Below, piece after piece: positions 45,348 through 53,654 of a stretch of 64,000 bases of DNA. Position 1 is the first letter of the stretch. Each line of letters opens with the position of its first letter. This DNA is from Perlabentimonas sp034003245 (GTDB lineage Bacteria; Bacteroidota; Bacteroidia; Bacteroidales; Tenuifilaceae). The DNA is taken from NCBI GenBank assembly GCA_034003245.1, contig JAVEYY010000018.1, positions 1-64,000 on the forward strand. Reading direction: 5' to 3'. The notes beneath the pieces are model-generated. The model ran no database searches. It had not been told where the DNA came from and saw only the letters and a list, made by a program, of their open reading frames with translations. Position numbers and translations under genes: made by a program.

Positions 45348-46613
45348 TTAGTTTCCAGCAAATCCCTGAAGGTAATCGCGAACAGCTTTAAGAAACATTC
45401 CTCCCAAAGCACCATCAACAACCCTATGGTCGTAGGAAAGCGACAGCATGGTCATTTGCCTGATGGCCAGCGAGTCGCCCATGGGCGACTCAACCACAAC
45501 AACACGCTTAGTAATGGCTCCAATGGCCAGAATGGCCACCTGCGGCTGGTTAATTATTGGGGTACCTGTTAGCGTGTCGAACATGCCAAGGTTGGTGATG
45601 GTAAAGGTTCCACCCTGTATTTCATCGGGCTGTAGTTTATTGTTTCGGGCACGAAGGGCTAAATCATTAACTTTTTCTGCAAGTCCAACCAGGTTTAGCT
45701 TATCGGCATTTTTAATCACTGGAACTATAAGATTGCCATTGGGAAGTGCAGCAGCAAGGCCAATATTGATATCGCGCTTTAGTAAAATCTTATCGCCATC
45801 CACAGAACTATTCACCACCGGAAACTCCTTTAGGGCTTTCGCTGTGGCCTCAACAAACAATGGGGTTAAGGTTAGCTTATGCCCCTCTCTCTTTTCGAAA
45901 GTAACCTTTTCGGCGCTTCGCCAATTCACCAGATTTGTCACATCGGCCTCAATAAATGAGGTTACATGGGCTGATGTTTGTTTCGACATCACCATATGGT
46001 CAGCAATAAGCTTGCGCATTCTATCCATGTGAACTACCTCTACCCTTGCACCAGCATCGGTAAAGGGTTGTGCTTTTTCAGGAGCTTTAGGTTTTTCAAC
46101 AACCTTACCACGTCGAGTAATATAGGACAGAATATCGTCGCGGGTAATTCGACCATTTAATCCAGTGCCCTGAACGTGATCTAACTCACTAGGACTTATA
46201 CCCTCCTTTTTAACTATACTACGAACCAGTGGGCTTAAGGCGGGAAATCCAGCGGGTTCAATATTTTCAGGTATTTTCTCTACTGATTTAGTATTCTCAA
46301 CAGCAACCTTTTGAGGAATGGGAGCATCGGTTTGAATAGTTTTGGGAGATGTACTTTCTACCGCACCTTCGCCTTGGGCTTCAATAATTGCAATTACCTG
46401 CCCAACCTGTGGTGTTTCGCCCTCCTTGAAAAAAAACTCCTTAACCTTACCTGCCACAGGGGATGGTATTTCGGAATCAACCTTATCGGTTGCAATCTCA
46501 ACAAGCGACTGATCCTCTGCAACATGTTCGCCAACACCAACTAGCCATCGAGTAATTGTGGCCTCTATTATTCCCTCGCCCATGGCGGGCAACACTATTT
46601 CAACTGTACTCAT
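45348..46613 (-). CDS. 2-oxoacid dehydrogenase E2 (dihydrolipoamide acyltransferase)
   Basis: This core acyltransferase of a 2-oxoacid dehydrogenase complex has 421 residues with the standard three-part layout. The lipoyl domain is at 1-80, with the lipoylated lysine K44 in EIATDKVDSE. A linker follows, then the peripheral subunit-binding domain at about 128-170 (PLVRSIVKKEGI, GRITRDDIL). The catalytic CAT domain ends in SYDHRVVDG, with H396 and D400. One lipoyl domain and the DKVDSEIPSP form suggest the branched-chain type (BkdB), but pyruvate cannot be excluded. No E1 or E3 gene is in the window, so the complex would be assembled from distant genes. Confidence 0.92.
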   Translation of the reverse strand: MSTVEIVLPAMGEGIIEATITRWLVGVGEHVAEDQSLVEIATDKVDSEIPSPVAGKVKEFFFKEGETPQVGQVIAIIEAQGEGAVESTSPKTIQTDAPIPQKVAVENTKSVEKIPENIEPAGFPALSPLVRSIVKKEGISPSELDHVQGTGLNGRITRDDILSYITRRGKVVEKPKAPEKAQPFTDAGARVEVVHMDRMRKLIADHMVMSKQTSAHVTSFIEADVTNLVNWRSAEKVTFEKREGHKLTLTPLFVEATAKALKEFPVVNSSVDGDKILLKRDINIGLAAALPNGNLIVPVIKNADKLNLVGLAEKVNDLALRARNNKLQPDEIQGGTFTITNLGMFDTLTGTPIINQPQVAILAIGAITKRVVVVESPMGDSLAIRQMTMLSLSYDHRVVDGALGGMFLKAVRDYLQGFAGN

Positions 46614-46722
46614 CGATTCTACTTATTCATTAATTATTTCAAATGAAGTAACACATAAAGGCGCTGAAATGTTGAGCCAAAAAAAGAAGGTTTACACAAA
46701 ACCACAAAATGCTTAAAAACTT

Positions 46723-47430
46723 TTATCGTTCAAACTTACTTCTAAGGTAATGCTCAACTTTCGATGGGGATTGGTCTCCAACGGTATGAAAGAAAACAGC
46801 GATAACCGAGGAATTATCGATATGCTCAATCTCCTTAATACAGGGCTCCCTATTTACCGACACCCAGGGTAACAACAACAGAGACTGCTTAATGCTCCTG
46901 CTAAGGGTATCGAACGAAATATCGGATTTAACCTTTAGCAGCACCTCGTGCCCCTGTTGGCTATTGATATCGACAACCGAGAACGAGGAGGATGAAAGTT
47001 GGGAAAAGGGAATTTTGATAACTTCACCTTTATCGTCGATCAACTCAACACTTCGATAACCGGCTTTTTGGAGAGTTCCTTTATGCGTAGCCGTTTTAAT
47101 CTGCTGATTGATTTCGAAGGGAACCTCGGTTTTCAGAATTACTCCTGCCACAAAATCGCGAAGAAAGTACCATCCCACAATTACAACCAGAATTATTACA
47201 AGGGCAACCACTAGTGTTGAGTAAAATGTGTAATCGCTAAGCATAAGGTTTAAACCCCACAGACCAAATCCTAGCCACACCAAAAATTCAAAAAGGGGAA
47301 AAATTCTCAACAGCATGCGCCGTATGTTCTGCTTTGCTGACATGGTATTGAGCAGCCGTGAGGTAAATCGCAGAACTAAAAATAGCCCAAGGGCAAAAAA
47401 CAGGAAATAAATCTTCATGGCCTCACACAT
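46723..47430 (-). CDS. MscS-like mechanosensitive channel protein
   Basis: This small membrane protein has 235 residues (231 if the ATG at 47418 is used). Three hydrophobic segments lie at about 5-25, 42-65 and 68-95. The third runs into a pore-helix-like stretch (FLRDFVAGVILKTEV), then an MscS beta-domain pattern at about 105-150 (GTLQKAGYRSVELIDDKGEV, KIPFSQLSS, where MscS usually has PNS). A short alpha/beta C-terminal domain follows. It is smaller than E. coli MscS (286). It starts 7 bp after the cotransporter-ATPase gene ends, so the two are almost certainly co-transcribed and may act together in osmotic control. Confidence 0.72.
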   Translation of the reverse strand: MCEAMKIYFLFFALGLFLVLRFTSRLLNTMSAKQNIRRMLLRIFPLFEFLVWLGFGLWGLNLMLSDYTFYSTLVVALVIILVVIVGWYFLRDFVAGVILKTEVPFEINQQIKTATHKGTLQKAGYRSVELIDDKGEVIKIPFSQLSSSSFSVVDINSQQGHEVLLKVKSDISFDTLSRSIKQSLLLLPWVSVNREPCIKEIEHIDNSSVIAVFFHTVGDQSPSKVEHYLRSKFER

Positions 47431-47437
47431 TATAAAG

Positions 47438-50400
47438 TTAACAAAAACCCTTATCCTTTAAAACTTCGAGCAGGTAAGGTTCAAGTAGGCTATTCACCGC
47501 ATATACTGTAGGGAATCGCTCCTCTACTAATCCTGCTCTTTTCATCTCAACTAAAAGCGATTCTGCTTTTTGCTCCGATAACCTGAGTACTCGAGCCAAT
47601 CGGGTTGAATTGGATCGGCGATGAACAATCAGCTGAAGAATTACCATTAACAGGTCTTCTCCAATATTATCAAGACCTGAAGTATTTGGTAATACAGGAG
47701 TTTTTAGGTATACCGTTTTACCCGACAAGCGGGTTATACTCTTCAGCCATAGCTGAAGGGTGAACCCCGGATTACCGCTGGTAACATTAAAGAACTTATT
47801 AAAAAAACTGGCATAATTCCACTCCGATAGTTCATTCTCAGCTTTACCATTAAGCACTAAGCTTAGCCCACCTGTATGGTGTCGCGACATTACCAAATCC
47901 TTCAAATCTTTAGCATCGAAAGGCTGACACTCGATACGACCGATGAAAACCTGATCGAACCTAACAACCCGATTAATTAGCTGGTAGGCAATGCTATTGC
48001 AGTTGATAATAAAGAAATATGATGAGCCAAAGGATTCGATAAGATTAACAATCTGTTGCAAAACGCTTAGTCCATCTTCGTGCCGTTCCCACCATAGTTC
48101 TAGGTCGTTAATGATTATAACCTTACGTTGAGTTTGAGAACGTAAGAAATCGCAAGGAGTAGCATCGGTTTTAAGGGCTCTCCGCAGCGCCTCGTTAAAC
48201 ACCTCGAGGCTTGCAGAACCGCCAATAGGCGGTTTAACCACGTGAAGACTGTATTGTGGAAAGTATGCCTTTGCAATAAACTTGGAGAGCGTAGTTTTGC
48301 CTGCATTGCGTAAACCTGTAATTAACAATCCCCCGGAAAATCCTTTTCTATAGCGACTTGCTATCTGCTCGGCTATCGCCTGCTCATGGGGTCTATCGAC
48401 CCAAAGTTCACGGTTAAGGGTTGTGCTGCCCGAAAAAAGGTTGGCATAGTAAAATGGTATCTTTTTTTGCACCTCCCTTACACCCGACAAGGCCATTAGC
48501 ACATCGTGAATTGACTGGTTGCTCAACTTTTCATCCTTCTCGAGTTTAGTTAATCTTTTGGCCAACATTAAGCCTTCGCTTTGGGAGTATAGTATCGAAA
48601 CCAGCTGCCGGTTGGTAAAGCTGCCTATACTCTTGAAAAATTGCGATAACCAGCCAAATGATTTGTGAGTTTTCCTTTTAGCTCTCGACTTAGGATCGGT
48701 TACTAGCTTGGTGTGAATAATTTGCTGAAGAGGCTCAAGCGAACCCTGGAGAAATTGATTGAGATTCCGCTCAAACTCATGGATCGCAACAATAATCTTC
48801 TGTTCCTCCACACTAATCTCCTTGAGCAGTTCACCAAAAAGTTTACTACGTTGATTGTTGACTAATGCGACATCAGATGCAAGGTTATCGTCATGCGAAG
48901 CAATATTTTCAATATTAAATGCAGCCAACCGGATCTTATCCCTTAGCTTATCCGACGAGGTTTTGAGCGAATCGGAAACAGTTTCCATAGCAACCCTAGC
49001 TTTGCTAACAAACTCCATTCCTACATAAAGCTCGACTTTTCGTCGTAGGGGTACGCTACGAGAATCACTTGGTAAGAAAAGGCCTTTATCCAAATCGCTA
49101 AAAAACTGATCGCTGTTCACCTCAACTTCTTCAGGAAGTTCGGAAACCACCTCGCTTACCTCGCGGAAAAGATCCTCGAAACGATTCTGCATCAAGGGAC
49201 GGCCAAATCCGTTCATCCGCTTTAGCAGAGGTGATATATCGGGAACTTCACTTGAGGTTTTCATTTCGCTTAGCAGTAAGCGGGCCTGTTCTATTGCTTT
49301 AAGCAGATTATTCCTTGTCCAGGTATTAAGTTCATCAACCTGCCGGGCTATCTTTATTGAGAATCGATACTTTAGCGACATCAGCAGATACTCCACATGC
49401 ACCTTGCCCACGTAAAGTTTAAGGTTTGTATACCAAACCTGTGGGGCCTTTTCGATGTCGGGAGCTGAAGTTACCTCTTTCTGAACAAACCGCTGGAAAG
49501 GCCGGAGTAATAGGCTCGACTCGGGCTTACCCAACACAAAACTTAAACGCTGAAGAATTTTCTGGAGTGAATCGTTAAGTGTGGCAATATTTTGCTTATT
49601 CGAGCTGCAAAAATCGACATACACTTCGTTTAGCTGATTAGAAATATCGTGCTTAATACTATCTAGCTCTTCCTTGGTTAGCAGCCCAGACTGAGTGGGA
49701 TGCTCAATGGTTTTTCCGAGATCGAGCAGAATTTTTCGTAAATTGGAGATATACCTATACGAGGCGAGACCAAATTGCGTAAAGAAATTGTTAAAATCCG
49801 CAATTCGACTATCGAACAAAAACAATTTCGACGCTTTTTGGAGTTCAACTCTCCTGTTCATGGGCCAGCCTAAGAAAGTACCGCGCGAAATCAACAACAT
49901 TTTTGCAAATCTCACCCTAAATGGATCGGTTCTCTTAACCACCAACTCCGATCGCGAAAATCCAACTAACAGCTTATCGGGTAGCAAGTTTAAAGTTTCT
50001 TCTGTTTTGAGGATGTAAACCTTAAGAGCCTGTTCCAACTCGTTTTGCCCTTCGGCCAATTGCATTGCAGTTAAATCGCCAAGCTTACTCTTAGCCTGAA
50101 AAGTGAACTCCGAAAGGGCTTTTCTTGCCATCGATTTGTGATGCGATTGATCGGCCGACGACAAACCTTTCTCCACTGCACCTACTAACCACATACACAA
50201 CCCCTTCATATCGGCATGAGTCTCGGCAAAGAGTTTTTCAATGGACAGAATGGAGTTTACAGTAAAATCGTTCTGAATATGCTCCAAGGTTGATGCCATT
50301 TTTTGGATTTCACCAGCCAGCAACTCTTTGGGTGGGTAGGAAATCTGCTCGGCAACCGATGTGGCCGATGCCGGTATGTTCTCTTGTAAATCCTGATGTT

Positions 50401-52585
50401 TTACATCGGGGATAGTATAGGCATTTATTGACTCAAAGTTGCTGTTGGCCTCAATAATCAACGAAGAGCAAGGCAAATCAATTATTTCATTGACATAGTT
50501 GATCCACGTGGTGTAATCGTCAAACCTTGATTGGTTTGACTCAACAAGCACCATGCTTGCATCGGCCGATTCGCGCTTGATTATCTCCTCTTCGGCAATT
50601 TTCTCCACTGCATTATTAATAACTTTTACGCTTCCCATTAGCCTCGAATTGTCGAGTGCCTGACTGGCCAAAGCGTATATACTGTCGGTTTTTACGCTAT
50701 TGTAGTTAATTATCATCAACCGAACAGTAGCGGTACGCCAATCGTTATCGGTAGTTATGTACTTTAGCAAGCTTAGCCCAAAATTCAGGTTTCTACTATT
50801 TCCGTTCCACCAAAGATCGATGCGTATGGGCTTAGATGACTTTCCGGTCGTAGGGTTGCTATAGTACACCTGATTGTAGTCGAGTTTGGAGAGCAGAGTA
50901 GCCGTTTCACAAAATTTTTGGCTATCCTTTGAGTTTTTGCCCCACCCCATAAGTATGGTATTTGGCTCAAAGCCTGTAAAGCCATAAACCCGGGCAATCA
51001 TCTGCATCCCATCGTACACATTGTTGCAATTGTGCTTTCGGGTAATAACGCTTTTCCCTCGATGATCAATCTCGGTACTAGCCGATGCAGGCTGTGCAAA
51101 AAGATCATCGTTCTGAGGATTTTCGATTAGTTCAAAGTTTGTAAACACACCCTGTTTACCAACCAGCATGCGCCCTAAATCGATTAGATGAGGGCGTGCT
51201 TTTGCCCCACCGCTGAACAAAATAATGTTGGGACGCCAATTTCGCTGATTCCGGGTTGTTGATAACGAGAGTTTAAAAAGTCCAAACTTTACCATTGAGG
51301 CCCAAATTCCACCCCACGTATCGCCAGTTTGCAAACGCAACTCCCTGCGTTTAAGCAACAAGAAGATGGCACCCAGCAAAATGGTTGCTCCAACCATTGC
51401 AGCAAAATCGAGCTGGATCATCACCACAAAACAGGCAATGGCTCCAATAATGCTTATCCAGGCTGGGATTCGGAACGAAGGCCTAAAGTCGGAACCAGCC
51501 CAGTTCTCGATGGCACAGGTTAGGTTAAGGAATCCATAGGTGATGATAAAGAAAATGGAGACCACCCGAGCAATCACGTTAAGTTCACCGATTAGGATTC
51601 CCGACAGAGCAATCAGAAAAGTTAAAAGCAGGGCATTTCGGGGTTCGTTACCTGCGCCCACACCCTTTGCAAAGATTTTTGGGGTGATGCGGTCGATGGC
51701 TGTAGCCTGAAGTATTCGTGGTGCACCCAGTATGCTTCCAAATGCCGACGACAGCGTTGCCCCCCAAATACCTGCCACCACAAGGGGGGAATAGAATGAG
51801 ATATTGAGAAGAATACCAGAATCATTTATTAGGGCATTCCGATCGACAGTTAATGAAAAGAATAATACAAGACCAATGTACACCACCAATCCCACAACTA
51901 TTGCAGAAATGGTTCCTAATGGGATTGATTTTTTGGGATTTGCCAAATCGCCCGACATGGATACACCCGCCTCGAATCCTGTAACCGCCGGAAAAAAAAT
52001 GGCGAATAGAGCTATCCATGGTAACGAGTTGGTGGCCGAGCCCACCAATGCTGTTTGAGGAACCATATCGTGCTTACCAAGCACTATCGACACCAACGAA
52101 AGCAGGAGTACAGCTAGAATAACAAACTGCATTTTTAGCGCCAGATTGGTGCTAATAAAGGTGATTATGGTGACAACCAGTAGCGTTGCAGCGCCCGTAA
52201 TACGGATTGCATTTAGAGTTGACTCAATACCAAAAGCAGTAAGCAGCGTCTCGGCAAAACCTATCAGGTAAAGGCTTACGCTAAAGGAAAGCCCAACAAA
52301 AAGGGCAATACCCAAAGTTCCTCCAATAGGTAAACCCAGACTTCGCGAAATCATGTAGTATGTACCACCAGTCTCCACTTTCTTATCGGTGGCAATGCTG
52401 GCCACGCTTAAACCAGTGGTAGCCGATATTATGTGTGCCACCAGAATAATTCCCAGCGTAGCCCACAGGCCAGCCTGCCCAACTATCCAGGGCAAGCGAA
52501 GGTACATTATAACGCCAAGAATTGTAAGAATTGAAGGGGTGAACACACCCTTAAACGCGCCAAACTTATTACCTTTTAAACTCAT
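47438..52585 (-). CDS. SLC12-type cation-chloride cotransporter fused to an AAA ATPase
   Basis: A single 1715-residue chain. Residues 1-415 are a 12-TM SLC12 (NKCC/KCC-like) transporter: RLPWIVGQAG (30-39), GGTYYMISRSLG (73-84), SGDLANPKKSIPLGT (211-225), SSAFGSILGAPRILQA (279-294). Residues 445-720 match the cytosolic C-terminal domain of these cotransporters (NWRPNIILFSGG, IRIDLWW, ADASMVLVES). Residues 755-1330 are long and mostly helical with no recognised family. Residues 1395-1610 are a P-loop ATPase: Walker A GLRNAGKTT with K1430, Walker B VIIINDLELWWE with D1494. A winged-helix-like end lies at 1640-1700. Transport of Na/K/Cl is inferred from the family. The ATPase could gate or sense. 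The gene is unbroken and followed by an MscS-like gene. Confidence 0.85.
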   Translation of the reverse strand: MSLKGNKFGAFKGVFTPSILTILGVIMYLRLPWIVGQAGLWATLGIILVAHIISATTGLSVASIATDKKVETGGTYYMISRSLGLPIGGTLGIALFVGLSFSVSLYLIGFAETLLTAFGIESTLNAIRITGAATLLVVTIITFISTNLALKMQFVILAVLLLSLVSIVLGKHDMVPQTALVGSATNSLPWIALFAIFFPAVTGFEAGVSMSGDLANPKKSIPLGTISAIVVGLVVYIGLVLFFSLTVDRNALINDSGILLNISFYSPLVVAGIWGATLSSAFGSILGAPRILQATAIDRITPKIFAKGVGAGNEPRNALLLTFLIALSGILIGELNVIARVVSIFFIITYGFLNLTCAIENWAGSDFRPSFRIPAWISIIGAIACFVVMIQLDFAAMVGATILLGAIFLLLKRRELRLQTGDTWGGIWASMVKFGLFKLSLSTTRNQRNWRPNIILFSGGAKARPHLIDLGRMLVGKQGVFTNFELIENPQNDDLFAQPASASTEIDHRGKSVITRKHNCNNVYDGMQMIARVYGFTGFEPNTILMGWGKNSKDSQKFCETATLLSKLDYNQVYYSNPTTGKSSKPIRIDLWWNGNSRNLNFGLSLLKYITTDNDWRTATVRLMIINYNSVKTDSIYALASQALDNSRLMGSVKVINNAVEKIAEEEIIKRESADASMVLVESNQSRFDDYTTWINYVNEIIDLPCSSLIIEANSNFESINAYTIPDVKHQDLQENIPASATSVAEQISYPPKELLAGEIQKMASTLEHIQNDFTVNSILSIEKLFAETHADMKGLCMWLVGAVEKGLSSADQSHHKSMARKALSEFTFQAKSKLGDLTAMQLAEGQNELEQALKVYILKTEETLNLLPDKLLVGFSRSELVVKRTDPFRVRFAKMLLISRGTFLGWPMNRRVELQKASKLFLFDSRIADFNNFFTQFGLASYRYISNLRKILLDLGKTIEHPTQSGLLTKEELDSIKHDISNQLNEVYVDFCSSNKQNIATLNDSLQKILQRLSFVLGKPESSLLLRPFQRFVQKEVTSAPDIEKAPQVWYTNLKLYVGKVHVEYLLMSLKYRFSIKIARQVDELNTWTRNNLLKAIEQARLLLSEMKTSSEVPDISPLLKRMNGFGRPLMQNRFEDLFREVSEVVSELPEEVEVNSDQFFSDLDKGLFLPSDSRSVPLRRKVELYVGMEFVSKARVAMETVSDSLKTSSDKLRDKIRLAAFNIENIASHDDNLASDVALVNNQRSKLFGELLKEISVEEQKIIVAIHEFERNLNQFLQGSLEPLQQIIHTKLVTDPKSRAKRKTHKSFGWLSQFFKSIGSFTNRQLVSILYSQSEGLMLAKRLTKLEKDEKLSNQSIHDVLMALSGVREVQKKIPFYYANLFSGSTTLNRELWVDRPHEQAIAEQIASRYRKGFSGGLLITGLRNAGKTTLSKFIAKAYFPQYSLHVVKPPIGGSASLEVFNEALRRALKTDATPCDFLRSQTQRKVIIINDLELWWERHEDGLSVLQQIVNLIESFGSSYFFIINCNSIAYQLINRVVRFDQVFIGRIECQPFDAKDLKDLVMSRHHTGGLSLVLNGKAENELSEWNYASFFNKFFNVTSGNPGFTLQLWLKSITRLSGKTVYLKTPVLPNTSGLDNIGEDLLMVILQLIVHRRSNSTRLARVLRLSEQKAESLLVEMKRAGLVEERFPTVYAVNSLLEPYLLEVLKDKGFC

Positions 52586-52619
52586 TTATAATCAAATTAG
52601 GTAAAACCATTATTTGTAT

Positions 52620-52627
52620 CAAATATA
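52620..52627 (-). promoter_or_regulatory. -7 box of the cotransporter-ATPase gene
   Basis: On the minus strand this reads TATATTTG, an exact consensus match, 35 bp upstream of the ATG. A terminator lies just upstream, so this promoter probably drives the cotransporter and the MscS-like gene. Confidence 0.5.
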
Positions 52628-52698
52628 CGCAGAGTGCTGGAATTATTAAAGGTAAAAGCGTATTATTTCTCCAACTTACCTTAGTATTAACAAAAGAA

Positions 52699-52726
52699 AA
52701 AGCCCCAACTTGTAGGTTGGGGCTTT
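52699..52726 (-). terminator. Terminator of the methyltransferase gene
   Basis: AAAGCCCCAAC pairs with GTTGGGGCTTT (11 bp) around a 6-base loop and runs into TTTCTTTTG on the minus strand. It lies 20 bp after the methyltransferase stop codon and isolates the cotransporter operon. Confidence 0.85.
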
Positions 52727-52745
52727 GAAAAAATGGCATAGATTT

Positions 52746-53552
52746 TTAGTTCTTTCGTAGCACAAATGTCCAGTACTCCATTTTGCCCGAGGCAAAAGAT
52801 TCGTAGCGCTCCGTGCCCTTGGTTCCGGCAAACTGGAAGAAGGCTTTACGCATGAATCCAGGTACTTTTTTTGAAATTATCGCTTCGCGGCGCTCATTAT
52901 CACAATCGAGGGCTTTTACGACATTTGGGGTAATCTCTGTTTGGCTAACAATTTCGAGTCCACTGGCCAAAAGATCTTTACGAATGTGCTCAAGCTCGCC
53001 CTTTTTAATCATATCGGCAAAGCAGAAATGTCCACCAGGCTTTAGCATTCGGTAAACCTCATCAAAAAACTTACGAATGCTCTTGTAGCATCGAGCCGAC
53101 TCCACGTTAACTACTATATCGAAGGAGTTATTCTCGAAAGGGGGCTCCTCGGCTACGCCGGTAATAAACTTAAGTCCATCTACCTTATGGTACTGGTTAC
53201 AGAATTTTATTACCCCTGACGAAATATCCATGGCTGTGTAGGATTTTGGCTTAAAGTAGCGGGTAATGTACGATGCTCCGCCACCTCTTCCTGAGCCAAC
53301 CTCAAGCACATCTTTTCCCTCAACCTCTACGCTGCGCAACACAAAATCGTAAAGCTGAATGCAGTACCGGTTTATTTCATCGTTAGCCTCGAGTACAATC
53401 TTGGGATCGCCATTGAGACTCTGGTAGCCATAATTCATGAACACGGCTTCCTTGTTCTTATCGAACTTAATTATCATGTTATGCCAAATACGCCACATGG
53501 GGCGTCGAACAGCGGTAGGCATCTCGCAATACTTCTCAACGAGTTTCTGCAT
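52746..53552 (-). CDS. Class I SAM-dependent methyltransferase
   Basis: The 268-residue cytoplasmic protein has a Rossmann-type methyltransferase domain. Motif I is DVLEVGSGRGGG (81-92), followed by the acidic post-I region YTAMDISSG, the motif FDIVVNVESARCY (motif IV-like), and MLKPGGHFCFADM (post-motif). MNYGYQSL near residue 39 recalls sterol/phthiotriol-type small-molecule methyltransferases. The acceptor is unknown. It stands alone between two terminator-bounded units. Confidence 0.85.
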   Translation of the reverse strand: MQKLVEKYCEMPTAVRRPMWRIWHNMIIKFDKNKEAVFMNYGYQSLNGDPKIVLEANDEINRYCIQLYDFVLRSVEVEGKDVLEVGSGRGGGASYITRYFKPKSYTAMDISSGVIKFCNQYHKVDGLKFITGVAEEPPFENNSFDIVVNVESARCYKSIRKFFDEVYRMLKPGGHFCFADMIKKGELEHIRKDLLASGLEIVSQTEITPNVVKALDCDNERREAIISKKVPGFMRKAFFQFAGTKGTERYESFASGKMEYWTFVLRKN

Positions 53553-53654
53553 AAAAAAGAATTATTTTAGGGTTTTACGTTGGGCTAAGATAAGTAAAAA
53601 TTGATTTAATCAATTTTTCTGCCCAATCTCTGATAAAAAAATAGAAAATTACCG

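Noticed and set aside
45448..46032. 194-codon open frame opposite the E2 gene
   Set aside because: Fully antisense to a well-supported E2 coding region, serine- and arginine-rich without recognisable domains.
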